Shown piece after piece: positions 42,834-51,804 of a DNA stretch of 64,000 nucleotides; position 1 is the stretch's first letter, and the number at the start of each line of letters is the position of its first letter. The DNA lies in the NCBI RefSeq assembly GCF_000718135.1, contig NZ_JOEM01000002.1:186001-250000 (forward strand), read 5' to 3'. A program made the position numbers and the translations under genes. The DNA is from Streptomyces cyaneofuscatus (lineage in GTDB: Bacteria > Actinomycetota > Actinomycetes > Streptomycetales > Streptomycetaceae). The notes below the pieces were generated by a model. It saw only the letters and a program-made list of their open reading frames with translations, searched no databases and was not told the origin of the DNA.

Positions 42834-43751
42834 ATGGCCGACTACCACCACGGCGAACTCGCCGTCCAGCACCGGGCCGGACTGCGCGACCCGGCGGCCG
42901 GCTCGCTCCGGGCCATCCGCGACGCCGTGCCTGACGCGGCGGCGGTCTTCCTGGCCCGCCAGCCGATGATCGTCATCGGCGCGGCCGACGCCTCCGGGCG
43001 CCTCTGGTCCACCCTGCTCACCGGCGAGCCCGGCCTCCTCGGGGTCCCGGACCCGAAGACCCTGACGATCGGCGCCCTGCCCGCGCCCGACGACCCGCTC
43101 GGCGCGGCGCTCCGGGAGCCCGGTACCCGGGTCGGCATGATCGCCATCGAACCGGCCACCCGGCGCCGTATCCGCCTCAACGGAACCTCGGTCCCCGAGG
43201 CCGACGGCGTACGGGTCGCTCTCGACCAGGTCATCGGCAACTGCCCCAAGTACCTCCAGAAACGCGAGTACGCCCTGCTCCCGCCGGACCGGGGCGGCCG
43301 CCGCACGGTGGTCCGCAAGGGGGAGGCGCTGACCACCGTCCAGCAGCTCACCCTCGCCACCTCCGACAGCTTCTTCATCGCCACCGCCTCCCCGGACGGC
43401 GACGCGGACGCCTCGCACCGGGGCGGCAACCCGGGCTTCTGCCAGGTGGTCTCGCCCACCCGGCTGCGCTGGCCCGACTACGCGGGCAATGCCATGTTCC
43501 TCACCCTCGGCAACCTCGAACTCCACCCACAGGCAGGCCTGTTGGTGCCCGACTGGGAGGCCGGCGACCTCCTCCAGCTCTCCGGCACCGCCCACACCGT
43601 CTGGGACGGAGCGGAGGCGGCCGCCGTACCGGGCGCGCAGCGCATCGTGGAGTTCCTGATCGAGGCCGTCCAGGAGACCCAGGACGCGGTACGGCTGCGC
43701 TGGAGCGATCCGGACTTCTCCCGGTTCAACCCGCCGGTGGCGCAGGGGTAG
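42834..43751 (+). CDS. Pyridoxamine 5'-phosphate oxidase-family flavoprotein
   Basis: 305 residues, longer than simple PPOX proteins (about 150-200) because of an added N-terminal FMN-binding-like half. FIATASPDGDADASHRGGNPGF is the split-barrel core, with RWPDYAGNAMFLTLGNL binding flavin phosphate. The first half repeats the theme (IVIGAADASGRLWSTLLTG), so it may be an internal duplication. The product could be a flavin or F420 oxidoreductase. ATG 42834 follows GGGGGAGCGGG. It lies between gcl and catalase without clear functional coupling. Confidence 0.85.
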   Translation: MADYHHGELAVQHRAGLRDPAAGSLRAIRDAVPDAAAVFLARQPMIVIGAADASGRLWSTLLTGEPGLLGVPDPKTLTIGALPAPDDPLGAALREPGTRVGMIAIEPATRRRIRLNGTSVPEADGVRVALDQVIGNCPKYLQKREYALLPPDRGGRRTVVRKGEALTTVQQLTLATSDSFFIATASPDGDADASHRGGNPGFCQVVSPTRLRWPDYAGNAMFLTLGNLELHPQAGLLVPDWEAGDLLQLSGTAHTVWDGAEAAAVPGAQRIVEFLIEAVQETQDAVRLRWSDPDFSRFNPPVAQG

Positions 43752-43793
43752 GGGGTGTCCGGCGGGCCCCGGCCTGGACGTAGACATGCCGAA

Positions 43794-43835
43794 GAGGGCG
43801 CGCAGTACGGGACCGTATCCGTACTCCGCGCCCTC
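43794..43835 (+). terminator. 17-bp hairpin after the PPOX gene
   Basis: GAGGGCGCGCAGTACGG (43794-43810) and CCGTACTCCGCGCCCTC (43819-43835) pair with a single mismatch. No U-tract follows. It is stronger than most terminators in the window. Confidence 0.65.
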
Positions 43836-43990
43836 GATCGGGGGTGGTGGAGAAGTGGTACTCGGGTATGACAGGGACCGCGGCGGCGGCGATCGGAGCC
43901 GGGTGAGGGCGTCTCCTTCAGGTCAGAAGACGGTCCCCGGTCCTTCACCACCGCACTGGCATCGCACAGCCGCCGCGGCCTCGTCGTCCT

Positions 43991-44034
43991 GCCCGCGCCG
44001 CGCGGCACCCCTCATCCGGGTGCGCGGTGCGGGC
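43991..44034 (-). terminator. Hairpin after the catalase gene
   Basis: GC-rich arms 43991-44010 and 44018-44034 pair with one small bulge, 30 bp beyond the catalase stop. Confidence 0.6.
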
Positions 44035-44063
44035 AGGGTTCCGGGGAGCCCTGGTGGTGGGCT

Positions 44064-45521
44064 CTAGTCCTCGCGCAGGGCGCGGACGGCCTCCTCGACG
44101 CGCTTGCCGTAGTCGGTGTCGGCGGCGTGGAAGTGGGCGAGGTTCTTCTCGATCACATCGTCGCGGGTGACCTGCGAGAGGCCTCCGGCGATGTTGGCGA
44201 CCAGGCGGCCCTTCTCCTCCTCCGACATCAGCCGGAAGAGTTCGCCCGCCTGGAAGAAGTCGTCGTCCTTGGCGTGGGCGGGGGCCTCGTGCGTGCCCGT
44301 CCAGCCGTGGATCGCCAGCGGGGCGGCGAGCGCCGCGTCGGTCTGGGCCGGACCGGCGTACGAGTTGGGCTCGTAGTTCTTGTCGTGGCGCGAGCCGTAG
44401 CGGGTGGCGTGCAGCCCGTCCCGGCCGTAGTTGTCGGCCTCGGCCGCCTTGGGGGCGTTGACCGGCAGCTGGGTGTGGTTGACGCCCAGGCGGTAGCGGT
44501 GCGCGTCCGCGTAGGCGAACAGCCGGCCCTGGAGCATCTTGTCCGGGGACGGGCCGATGCCGGGCACGAAGTTGTTCGGCGAGAACGCGGCCTGCTCGAC
44601 CTCGGCGAAGACGTTGTCCGGGTTCCGGTCCAGCACCAGCCGGCCGACCCGCTGGAGCGGGTAGTCGGCGTGCGGCCACACCTTGGTGAGGTCGAACGGG
44701 TTGAACCGGTACTCCGCGGCCTCGGCGGCCGGCATCACCTGGACGTGCAGCGTCCAGGACGGGTTGACGCCCCGCTCGATGGCCTGGAGCAGGTCCGTCT
44801 GGTGCGAGTTGGCGTCCTTGCCGACCAGCTCGGCGGCCTGCTCGGCGGAGAGGGAGCGCACCCCCTGGTTGGTCTTGAAGTGGTACTTGACGAAGAAGGC
44901 CTCGCCCTCGGCGTTCGTCCACTGGTAGGTGTGCGAGCCGTAACCGTTCATGTGGCGGTACGAGGCGGGGATGCCGCGGTCGCCCATCAGCCAGGTCACC
45001 TGGTGGGTCGCCTCGGGGGAGTGGCCCCAGAAGTCCCAGACGTTGTCCGGCTCCTGCTTGCCCGTGAACGGGTCGCGCTTCTGCGAGTGGATGAAGTCGG
45101 GGAACTTGATCGGGTCCTTGATGAAGAACACCGGGGTGTTGTTGCCGACCAGGTCGTAATTGCCCTCGTTCGTATAGAACTTGAGGGCGAAGCCACGCGG
45201 GTCACGGACCGCGTCCGCGCCGCCGAGCGAGTCGGCGACGGTCGAGAAGCGGATGAACGTCTCGGTGCGTTTGCCGATCTCGGAGAGGAAGTCGGCGCGG
45301 GTGAAGCCGGTGACGTCGTCGGTCACCTCGAAGTAGCCGTACGCGCCGGAGCCACGGGCGTGGACCACGCGCTCCGGGATGCGCTCACGGTTGAAGCGGG
45401 CGAGCTTCTCCAGAAGGTGCTGGTCCTGGAGGAGGATCGGTCCACCGACACCGGCGGTGGCGGAGTTCTGGTTGTCGGCGACCGGGGCGCCTGACTCGGT
45501 CGTGAGCACACGCTTAGCCAT
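44064..45521 (-). CDS. Monofunctional heme catalase (KatA-like, clade 3)
   Basis: 485 residues. It dismutates H2O2. Active-site His54 is in [12 protein letters not shown] and Asn127 in [12 protein letters not shown]. The proximal heme ligand is Tyr337 in [14 protein letters not shown]. Small-subunit length and the NADPH-type features fit clade 3. ATG 45521 is chosen over an upstream in-frame start because [14 protein letters not shown] is the usual N-terminus. It sits beside the glyoxylate genes, and its promoter shares a palindrome with the urate-oxidation operon. Uricase makes H2O2, so a dedicated scavenger is logical. Confidence 0.95.
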   Translation of the reverse strand: MAKRVLTTESGAPVADNQNSATAGVGGPILLQDQHLLEKLARFNRERIPERVVHARGSGAYGYFEVTDDVTGFTRADFLSEIGKRTETFIRFSTVADSLGGADAVRDPRGFALKFYTNEGNYDLVGNNTPVFFIKDPIKFPDFIHSQKRDPFTGKQEPDNVWDFWGHSPEATHQVTWLMGDRGIPASYRHMNGYGSHTYQWTNAEGEAFFVKYHFKTNQGVRSLSAEQAAELVGKDANSHQTDLLQAIERGVNPSWTLHVQVMPAAEAAEYRFNPFDLTKVWPHADYPLQRVGRLVLDRNPDNVFAEVEQAAFSPNNFVPGIGPSPDKMLQGRLFAYADAHRYRLGVNHTQLPVNAPKAAEADNYGRDGLHATRYGSRHDKNYEPNSYAGPAQTDAALAAPLAIHGWTGTHEAPAHAKDDDFFQAGELFRLMSEEEKGRLVANIAGGLSQVTRDDVIEKNLAHFHAADTDYGKRVEEAVRALRED

Positions 45522-45563
45522 GTGGCGGGATGACCTTTCGTACGAGCTGCTGACGGCTTGAGG

Positions 45564-45593
45564 AGCGTAGGTTCGCCACAGAGAGAACGTCAA
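45564..45593 (-). promoter_or_regulatory. Promoter of the catalase gene
   Basis: On the minus strand, TTGACG (45588-45593) and TACGCT (45564-45569) are 18 bp apart, giving a start near 45557 and a 5' leader of about 36 nt. Confidence 0.6.
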
Positions 45594-45604
45594 CAGTTTG
45601 TTGA
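45590..45604 (-). promoter_or_regulatory. Operator candidate TCAACA-N3-TGTTGA at the catalase -35
   Basis: A perfect 6-3-6 inverted repeat whose right arm overlaps the -35 hexamer. The minus strand reads TTTCAACAAACTGTTGACGT. The same element, with one base changed in the spacer, overlaps the -35 box of the urate operon at 57349-57363. Confidence 0.7.
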
Positions 45605-45728
45605 AAACGAAGTGTGTGGTTCCGGGCCGCGGCAGCGCCTGGGCGCGACAGGACAGGTGTCAGCGCCACCGCGGCCCGGAGATCAGGGGCTCCTTATGGA
45701 GCGGGGGTCAGGCTGGAGAGCCTGGGGG

Positions 45729-46622
45729 TCAGACCTGGGAGCCGGAGAGCCGCTCGACCGAGCGCAGCAGCGCCGAGTGGTCGAGGCCGCCGTCGCCCTG
45801 GGCGCGCAGCGAGGCGACCAGCTGGGCCACCACACCGCCGACGGGCAGAGCGGCGCCGACGTTGCGGGCGGCGTCCGTCACGATGCCCATGTCCTTGTGG
45901 TGCAGGTCGATCCGGAAGCCGGGGGCGAAGTCCCGCTTCAGGAAGTTGTCCTTCTTGCGGGTCAGCACGGTCGAGCCGGCCAGACCGCCGTTGAGGACGT
46001 CCAGCGCGGCGGCCAGGTCCACCCCGGACTTCTCCAGGAAGACCACGGCCTCGGCGCACGCCTGGATGTTGACCGCGACGATCAGCTGGTTGGCCGCCTT
46101 CACCGTCTGGCCGGAGCCGTGCGGGCCGCAGAGCACGATGGTCTTGCCGAGCGCCTCCAGGAGCGGCTTCGCGGCGTCGAAGTCCGCCTGCTCACCGCCG
46201 ACCATGATGGAGAGCACGGCCTCGATGGCCCCGGCCTCGCCGCCGGAGACCGGCGCGTCCAGGACCCGGATGCCCTTCTCGGCCGCGTTCTTGGCGAGGT
46301 CCACGGAGGTCTGCGGGGTGATGGAGGACATGTCCACCAGCAGCGCGCCGCGCTTCGCGTTCTCCAGGATGCCCTCGGGGCCGTAGGCGATGGCCTCGAC
46401 CTGCGGGGACGCGGGCACCATCGTGATGACGACATCCGCGTCCTTGACCGCGTCCGCGATCGAGGAGGCGCCGCTGCCGCCGGCCGCGACCAGCCGGTCG
46501 ATCTTGTCCTGCTCCAGGGTGTATCCGGTGACGGCGTAACCGGCCTTGATCAGGTTCTCCGACATGGGGGAGCCCATGATGCCGAGACCGATCCAGGCGA
46601 CCTTGGGGAGGTTGTTGCTCAT
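45729..46622 (-). CDS. glxR: Tartronate-semialdehyde reductase (2-hydroxy-3-oxopropionate reductase)
   Basis: 297 residues. NAD(P)H-dependent beta-hydroxyacid dehydrogenase that turns tartronate semialdehyde into glycerate. Rossmann motif VAWIGLGIMGSPMSENLI, substrate loop DAPVSGGEAGA and catalytic Lys in GSGQTVKAANQLIVA are all present. ATG 46622 is preferred to a start 16 codons upstream because a purine-rich site and MSNNLPKVAWIG fit the family. It follows hyi by 68 bp on the same strand and so shares its operon and control. Confidence 0.95.
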   Translation of the reverse strand: MSNNLPKVAWIGLGIMGSPMSENLIKAGYAVTGYTLEQDKIDRLVAAGGSGASSIADAVKDADVVITMVPASPQVEAIAYGPEGILENAKRGALLVDMSSITPQTSVDLAKNAAEKGIRVLDAPVSGGEAGAIEAVLSIMVGGEQADFDAAKPLLEALGKTIVLCGPHGSGQTVKAANQLIVAVNIQACAEAVVFLEKSGVDLAAALDVLNGGLAGSTVLTRKKDNFLKRDFAPGFRIDLHHKDMGIVTDAARNVGAALPVGGVVAQLVASLRAQGDGGLDHSALLRSVERLSGSQV

Positions 46623-46690
46623 GAGGGTGCCTTCCTGAAAAACGTGTGTACGTAAGGGGGTTGGACTCACCCCGCGGTGAACCCGGGCGG

Positions 46691-47530
46691 TCAGCCGGCG
46701 GCTCGGGCCGACGCCGGGAGCCAGTCGAAGGCCTCCGCGCTCGGCCGGTCGCCCGGCTTGTACTCCAGGCCGACCCAGCCCGCGTAACCGGCGTCCTTCA
46801 GCTCGTCGAGGAGCCGCTCCAGCGGGAGGGTGCCGGTGCCCGGCGCGCCACGGCCCGGGTTGTCGGCGATCTGGACGTGCCCGGTCTTCGCGGCGTACGC
46901 CTTGATGACCTGGCTCAGGTCCTCGCCGTTCATCGACAGGTGGTAAAGGTCCAGCAGGAACTTGGCGTTCCCGAGGCCCGTCGCCGCGTTGACCTTGTCG
47001 ACGACCTCGATCGCGGCCGGTGCGCTCACCAGCGGATAGAGCGGCGACTCCGGCTTGTTGAGGGTCTCGACGAGGAGGATGGCCCCGACGCGGTCGGCCG
47101 CGCGGGCGGCCAGCACCAGGTTCTCCAGGGCGAGCGCGTCCTGCACCTGCGGGTCCACGCCCTCGACGCGGTTGCCGTACAGCGCGTTGAGCGCCGTGCA
47201 GCCGACCGAGGCGGCGAAGTCGGCCGCCACCTCGATGTTCTCCCGGAAGCGGTCCGACTCCGAGCCGGGCACGGAGAGCGCGCCGCGGTCGGGGCCGGGG
47301 AGCTGTCCGGCGTAGAAGTTCAGCCCCACCAGTTGGGTGCCGGCGTCGTCGAGCGCCTTCTTGAGGGCGTCGAGCTCAGCCCGGATGGGGGTCGGGGTCT
47401 CGATCCAGGGCCACCACAGCTCGACCGCCGTGAAGCCCGCCGCGGCGGCTGCCGCGGGACGCTCCAGGAGCGGGAGTTCCGTGAAGAGGATCGAAAGGTT
47501 CACATCGAAGCGCTGGTCCGGGTATCCCAT
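46691..47530 (-). CDS. hyi: Hydroxypyruvate isomerase
   Basis: 279 residues, TIM-barrel of the Hyi/xylose-isomerase-like family. FDVNLSILFTELPLLERP and ELWWPW open the barrel; ILLVETLNKPES supplies the first metal Glu and FLLDLYHLSMNGED the Asp/His pair, with WVGLEYKPGD at the end. It interconverts hydroxypyruvate and tartronate semialdehyde. It is the first gene of the hyi-glxR operon, whose control region matches that of gcl. ATG 47530 is clear. Confidence 0.95.
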   Translation of the reverse strand: MGYPDQRFDVNLSILFTELPLLERPAAAAAAGFTAVELWWPWIETPTPIRAELDALKKALDDAGTQLVGLNFYAGQLPGPDRGALSVPGSESDRFRENIEVAADFAASVGCTALNALYGNRVEGVDPQVQDALALENLVLAARAADRVGAILLVETLNKPESPLYPLVSAPAAIEVVDKVNAATGLGNAKFLLDLYHLSMNGEDLSQVIKAYAAKTGHVQIADNPGRGAPGTGTLPLERLLDELKDAGYAGWVGLEYKPGDRPSAEAFDWLPASARAAG

Positions 47531-47547
47531 GAGGGTTTCGGCGCTCC

Positions 47548-47583
47548 TTCCGTATTGCGGAAGTTAGTTTCTGCTCAACGGAA
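47548..47583 (-). promoter_or_regulatory. Tandem operator pair in front of hyi (AllR-like)
   Basis: Read on the minus strand: TTCCGTTGAGCAGAA (47569-47583), six bases, then TTCCGCAATACGGAA (47548-47562). Compared with gcl, the first site differs at two bases and the second at one. Order and 21-bp spacing are identical. A -35-like TTGACA lies at 47607-47612. Confidence 0.7.
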
Positions 47584-47708
47584 GATTGCCTGGGGGGTGG
47601 TGGGGCTGTCAAGGGGGTACGGCGAAATTCGCCGCGGCCGGCGGCGTACGCGATCGGTGGCGCGAGCGCCTTCGAACCCCTCCCGGCAGCCCTCCTGGGC
47701 ATGCGAAA

Positions 47709-47742
47709 GCGGGGCGGGGGCCGCCGTCGACCCCCGCCCCGC
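47709..47742 (-). terminator. Terminator of the CBM3-GH16 gene
   Basis: GCGGGGCGGGGG (47709-47720) pairs perfectly with CCCCCGCCCCGC (47731-47742) around 10 nt. On the minus strand it ends in CTTTCG, 43 bp after the stop. Confidence 0.75.
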
Positions 47743-47784
47743 CCGGTTCTCACGCCGTGCGTACCGCTCCCGGCCGGGAGCGCC

Positions 47785-49233
47785 CTAGCTGCCCGGCACC
47801 GTGTCCTCGAAGGTCTTCCCCGCACTGCGGTACGACCCGACCATCGCGTTCACCTGCGCCGGGGTGAGCACCTGGTCCTTCACATGCAGGACGTAGTCCA
47901 CCTGCTGGTCGTAGGACCGGGGTGTGGTGCTCGGCTGCCCCTCCAGGTCGATCAGCCACTGGTTGAAGTTGATCGACATGGGCCGCTCCGGCAGGAAGGC
48001 CGCGCCGTGCGTCCCGAAGTGCTGGCCGTCGACGTAGTACGTGATCTGGTTGTTGTCGATGGTCACCACCAGGTCGTGCCAGCCCGCGTACGACGCCCGG
48101 ACCTCGCTGTGCGCGTTGACCGCCTCCCACGGGTCCGGCCGGTAGGTCTCCCACGAGGTGGTGTAGAGGATGTTGGCCGGCTCGCCCCAGCCGCCGTTGG
48201 GGAGGTACTCGAAGTCGTACTCCGCGTAGTCGTCCGCCATCGGCGCCTTGAGGTCGTTGATCGTGAAGAACGTCTGCACGATCCGGTCGCCGTCCGGACC
48301 CGAGCGCGGCGCGTCGCTGAACTTCACCCGGGACGCGTACGTCCCGTTCTTGAACTTCATCGACTTCGTCAGGATCTCGGTGTGCTTGGTCGATCCCCCC
48401 GTCCCGGCGGTGGACGTCTCCAGGTTCATCACCGAGTTCCCGCTCTGCGAGGCGAAGGTGACGTTCTCGGCCGCCCAGGTCGCTCCCGGCACCCCCGGAC
48501 CGCCGGAGTTGGACCGTACGGACCAGCCGTTCGCGCCGATCTTCGGGTCGGTGTGCGAGCTGTAGTTGAAGTCGTCGAACAGCCGTGCCCCGTCACCCGG
48601 CGGGTCGGTGGGCGGGTCCGTGGGGTCCGGCGGGTCGGTCGGCCCGTTCCCGGCGGGCGCCTGGCCCCAGACGAGCGAGCCGTTCACCTGGGCCGTCACC
48701 TTGGACCAGTCGCCGTACGTGGTCCGCTCCGGGCCGAAGGAGTAGTCGTCGGACTGGATCAGCGAGGCCCAGGACGCCTGGTGGAAGCGGAGCTGCATGT
48801 CCCCGGTGTCCGCCCCCGGCGCCAGTGAGCCCGCGCCCGGGGTGAAGCCGATCTCCAGGTAACGGTCGGCAGTGGCCGTCGGGCTGGCGAGCGTGCCGAA
48901 GGTGCCGGTGATGTTCGCGCACCCCTTCACCGCCCAGGAACAGGCGAACCGGTAGGCGGCGGAGGCCGAGTCGGCCTTGAAGTAGTACCGCACCTTGACA
49001 CTGCTCAGCGGTACGGAGGTGGAGCCGGCGTTCCGCACCTTCAGCCACGGCTCGCTCTGGTCGGCGCTCGCACCGGACGCGCTCGTGCGGTACTGGACGA
49101 CGATCCCGTCCGCCGCGGCGCTCGCCGAGGACGGCAGCGCGGCGAGCCCGGTGGCGGCCAGGGCCACGGCGGCGGCCGAGGCGGCGGCGGTGCGCAGCCT
49201 GGACCTCTGGTGCTTCCTGCGTGATGTGTTCAC
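47785..49233 (-). CDS. Secreted CBM3-GH16 beta-glucanase-like enzyme
   Basis: 482 residues, exported (signal AAASAAAVALAATGLAALPS, cut near ASA). Residues about 40-190 form a family-3 cellulose-binding module (PWLKVRNAGSTSVPLSSVKV, YLEIGFTPGAGSLAPG). A Pro-Thr-Asp linker follows (PTDPPDPTDPPTDPP). The C-terminal beta-sandwich resembles GH16 with the catalytic pattern Glu-x-Asp-x-Glu in AEYDFEYLPNGG. It would attach to cellulose and cleave an associated glucan. GTG 49233 is the only start that keeps a signal peptide. It lies 39 bp after the GH20 gene and may be co-transcribed. Confidence 0.85.
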   Translation of the reverse strand: MNTSRRKHQRSRLRTAAASAAAVALAATGLAALPSSASAAADGIVVQYRTSASGASADQSEPWLKVRNAGSTSVPLSSVKVRYYFKADSASAAYRFACSWAVKGCANITGTFGTLASPTATADRYLEIGFTPGAGSLAPGADTGDMQLRFHQASWASLIQSDDYSFGPERTTYGDWSKVTAQVNGSLVWGQAPAGNGPTDPPDPTDPPTDPPGDGARLFDDFNYSSHTDPKIGANGWSVRSNSGGPGVPGATWAAENVTFASQSGNSVMNLETSTAGTGGSTKHTEILTKSMKFKNGTYASRVKFSDAPRSGPDGDRIVQTFFTINDLKAPMADDYAEYDFEYLPNGGWGEPANILYTTSWETYRPDPWEAVNAHSEVRASYAGWHDLVVTIDNNQITYYVDGQHFGTHGAAFLPERPMSINFNQWLIDLEGQPSTTPRSYDQQVDYVLHVKDQVLTPAQVNAMVGSYRSAGKTFEDTVPGS

Positions 49234-49271
49234 GGGTTCAGTTCCTCTCCGGAACGGTGGTGGGGGAGTGG

Positions 49272-50882
49272 TTACGAGTGGGGTCGCGCTGTTCCTGAGG
49301 ACGGGGACGCGTACGCGGCCTCTTCGAGCGACCGTGCGTCCAGCGGGCGGTAGGGGACGCCCAAGGCGTCCAGCCGGGCGGTGTGGTGGCGCAGCCGCTC
49401 GACGAACCCCGGCCAGTCGCCGCGCCCGCCGGACCAGGAGCGGTCGGCCAGCGCGCACAGGCGCGGGTAGCTGAGGTACTCGATCTCCTCGGGCGTGCGG
49501 ACGTACTCGGTCCACAGCTGGGCCTGCGTCCCGAGCACCCGGGCCCGCTCGGCCTCCGCCCACTCCTGCGGGGCGGGTTCGTAGCCGTGGACCGTGTGCA
49601 GGGTGACCGGGGCGCCGGGCTGCGCGACCGGTTCGGACGGGTCGCCGGACTGGGCGTAGTCCAGGTAGGTGGCCCGGTGGTGGGCGGCGATGACCTGGTG
49701 GCCGCGGCGCGCGGCGGCCAGCGCGTGGGATGGGTCGCGCCAGGTCATCACCGTGAATTCCAGAGGGAGTTCGGTGCCGGTCTCGGCCCAGCCGAGCGGG
49801 ATCCGGCCCCGCTCCACGAGGAACGCGCCGATCCGGCCCATGAACCAGCCGTGCAGCGCCGCCGGGTCCGCGAGCCCCTCGGCCGCCGCGCGCTCCCGGG
49901 CGGCCGGGCTGTTCTCCCACTCGGTGGTCGGGCACTCCTCGCCCCCGATGTGGATGTACGGCGACGGGAATACGTCCATGACTTCCTCCAGCACCGCCCG
50001 GCAGAAGGCGAACACCTCCTCGTGCACCCCGAGGACCGTGTCGCACACTCCCCACCGGTCCCACACGTCCAGCCGGCGCTCCGGGCCGTTCCCCAGCTCC
50101 GGATAGGCGGCGAGCGCGGCCCGCACATGGCCGGGCATCTCGATCTCCGGCACGACGGTCACCCCGCGCTCCGCCGCGTACCGCACGAGCCCCCGCAACT
50201 CCGCCTTGGTGTAAGCCCCTTCGTGCGGTACGGCGTCGAAGTGCACCCCGTCCGGGCCGCTCGGCCCCCGCTGCGACCGGGCCCGCCGGGAGCCGACCGA
50301 GGTCAGCCGGGGGTAGGCGTCGACCGGCATCCGCCAGCCCTGGTCGTCGGTGAGGTGGAGGTGCAGGGTGTTCAGCTTGTGCAGCGCCAACAGGTCGACG
50401 TACCGGCGCAGATAGCCGATCGGCCGGAAGTGCCGCGCCACGTCCAGCATCGCCCCGCGCCAGGGCCGGTCCGGTACATCGGTGATCTCGACGCACGGCA
50501 GCTCCCAGGACCCGGTCGCCGTCGAACCGCCCGACAGGGCTTCGGCGGGGAGGAGTTGGCGTACCGTCTGCACGCCCCGGAGCAGCCCGGTCGGATGGGC
50601 GGCGCGCAGGAGGAGCGCCTGCGGTCCGACGGTGAGGCCGTACCCCTCCTCGCCGAGGCCGCCGAGCTGCTCGTCCAGCGCCAGCACGATCCGGCCCTCC
50701 GGTGACGGCTCCAGCGGCAGCCCGGCGGCCGGGCCGACCAGGGAGCGCAGCAGCGCGGCGGCCGGTTCGGCGCCCGGGAGGGCGCGGACGGTGGTGTCGC
50801 GGTCGAGGGTGAGCCGGCCGCCGAGTGAGGACATCCTGCTGGGCCGGGGGAGGAGGGCGAGGTCGGGGCGCGATGCAGGCAC
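49272..50882 (-). CDS. GH20 beta-N-acetylhexosaminidase
   Basis: 536 residues. It releases terminal GlcNAc from chito-oligosaccharides by substrate-assisted catalysis. RGAMLDVARHFRPIGYLRR and LHLHLTDDQGWRMPVDAYP begin the barrel. The catalytic pair is HIGGEECPTTEW, with Glu where most GH20 enzymes have Asp (HIGGDE). No signal peptide is seen, so it may act inside the cell on imported chitobiose. GTG 50882 has GGAG 5 nt upstream; the in-frame extension to 50981 overlaps the permease. Its place after a sugar importer supports GlcNAc-oligomer use. Confidence 0.9.
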   Translation of the reverse strand: MPASRPDLALLPRPSRMSSLGGRLTLDRDTTVRALPGAEPAAALLRSLVGPAAGLPLEPSPEGRIVLALDEQLGGLGEEGYGLTVGPQALLLRAAHPTGLLRGVQTVRQLLPAEALSGGSTATGSWELPCVEITDVPDRPWRGAMLDVARHFRPIGYLRRYVDLLALHKLNTLHLHLTDDQGWRMPVDAYPRLTSVGSRRARSQRGPSGPDGVHFDAVPHEGAYTKAELRGLVRYAAERGVTVVPEIEMPGHVRAALAAYPELGNGPERRLDVWDRWGVCDTVLGVHEEVFAFCRAVLEEVMDVFPSPYIHIGGEECPTTEWENSPAARERAAAEGLADPAALHGWFMGRIGAFLVERGRIPLGWAETGTELPLEFTVMTWRDPSHALAAARRGHQVIAAHHRATYLDYAQSGDPSEPVAQPGAPVTLHTVHGYEPAPQEWAEAERARVLGTQAQLWTEYVRTPEEIEYLSYPRLCALADRSWSGGRGDWPGFVERLRHHTARLDALGVPYRPLDARSLEEAAYASPSSGTARPHS

Positions 50883-50940
50883 GGGGTCTCCGGATTCGGT
50901 TCGCGGGCTTACGGGGGTGGGCGCGGGTGGTCCCGGCCTC

Positions 50941-51804
50941 TCAGCCCTTGACGGCACCGGCGGCGAAGCCGGAGGTGACATGGCGCTGGAGCAGCAGGAA
51001 GATCACCAGGGCGGGCAGCGCGAAGAGCGTGGAGGCGGCCATCGTGGCGCCCCAGTCGGTGCCGAAGGTGTTCTGGAAGGACGACAGCCACACCGGCAGG
51101 GTCCGGTTGTCCTGCTGCTTGATGATCAGGAAGTTGGCGTAGGCGAACTCGTTCCACGCCGTGATGAAGCCGAACAGCGAGGTCGCCATCAGCCCCGGCG
51201 CCAGCAGCGGCATCGCCACCCGCCAGAACGCCCCGGTCCGTGTGCAGCCGTCGACCTGGGCCGCCTCCTCCAGCTCCGGCGGGATCGTCCCGATGAAGCC
51301 GCGCAGCACCACGATGGTGAACGGCAGCGTGATCATGAAGTAGATCAGCGTGAGCGTCGGCAGCCGGTCCAGCATGTCGGTGTCCCGGGAGATGATGTAG
51401 ACCGGGATGATCAGCGACTCCCAGGGCGCCATCTGCGCGATGAAGACCATCAGCATGAACTGCCGCCGGCCCTTCCACCGCATCCGCGCCACGGCGAACG
51501 CCGCGCCCAGCGCCACCAGCAGAGCGAGCAGGACCGCGCCCAGCGTGACGAGGATGCTGTTGCGCCAGAACAGGGCGAACCCGTCGGCGTCCACGGCCCG
51601 TTGGAAGTGGGTGAGGGTCCAGGTGTGCGGGAAGAGCTGCGGGTCGGCCGACTGGATGTCCTTGGACGGCTTGAAGGCCGTGGAGATCATCCAGTACACG
51701 GGGAAGAGGCAGATGACGACGGTCACGGCGGCGGCGATGTTCAGGGGCAGGCGCCGCAGCCGGGGGCGTACGGGCACTACGGGTCGTACGGTACGGGTGC
51801 TCAT
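50941..51804 (-). CDS. Carbohydrate ABC transporter permease (MalG type)
   Basis: 287 residues, six membrane segments (LNIAAAVTVVICLFPVYWMIS first) and the EAA loop IPPELEEAAQVDGCTRTGAFW. It forms a heterodimer with the next-upstream permease. ATG 51804 overlaps that gene's stop. No ATPase is encoded in the cluster, as is usual in Streptomyces where a shared MsiK-type ATPase serves many sugar importers. Confidence 0.93.
   Translation of the reverse strand: MSTRTVRPVVPVRPRLRRLPLNIAAAVTVVICLFPVYWMISTAFKPSKDIQSADPQLFPHTWTLTHFQRAVDADGFALFWRNSILVTLGAVLLALLVALGAAFAVARMRWKGRRQFMLMVFIAQMAPWESLIIPVYIISRDTDMLDRLPTLTLIYFMITLPFTIVVLRGFIGTIPPELEEAAQVDGCTRTGAFWRVAMPLLAPGLMATSLFGFITAWNEFAYANFLIIKQQDNRTLPVWLSSFQNTFGTDWGATMAASTLFALPALVIFLLLQRHVTSGFAAGAVKG

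Larger units (their letters stand above)
43752..44063. other. 312-bp convergent intergenic region with two large hairpins
   Basis: It lies between the convergent PPOX and catalase genes. A 17-bp stem with one mismatch (43794-43810 with 43819-43835, 8-nt loop) follows the PPOX gene. A second long hairpin (43991-44010 with 44018-44034, one 3-nt bulge) follows catalase. No ORF is convincing. Confidence 0.7.

Noticed and set aside
43755..43770. GGGTGTCCGGCGGG resembling the end of the MITE at 10966
   Set aside because: Only partial match, no partner inverted copy nearby; too short to call a second element.
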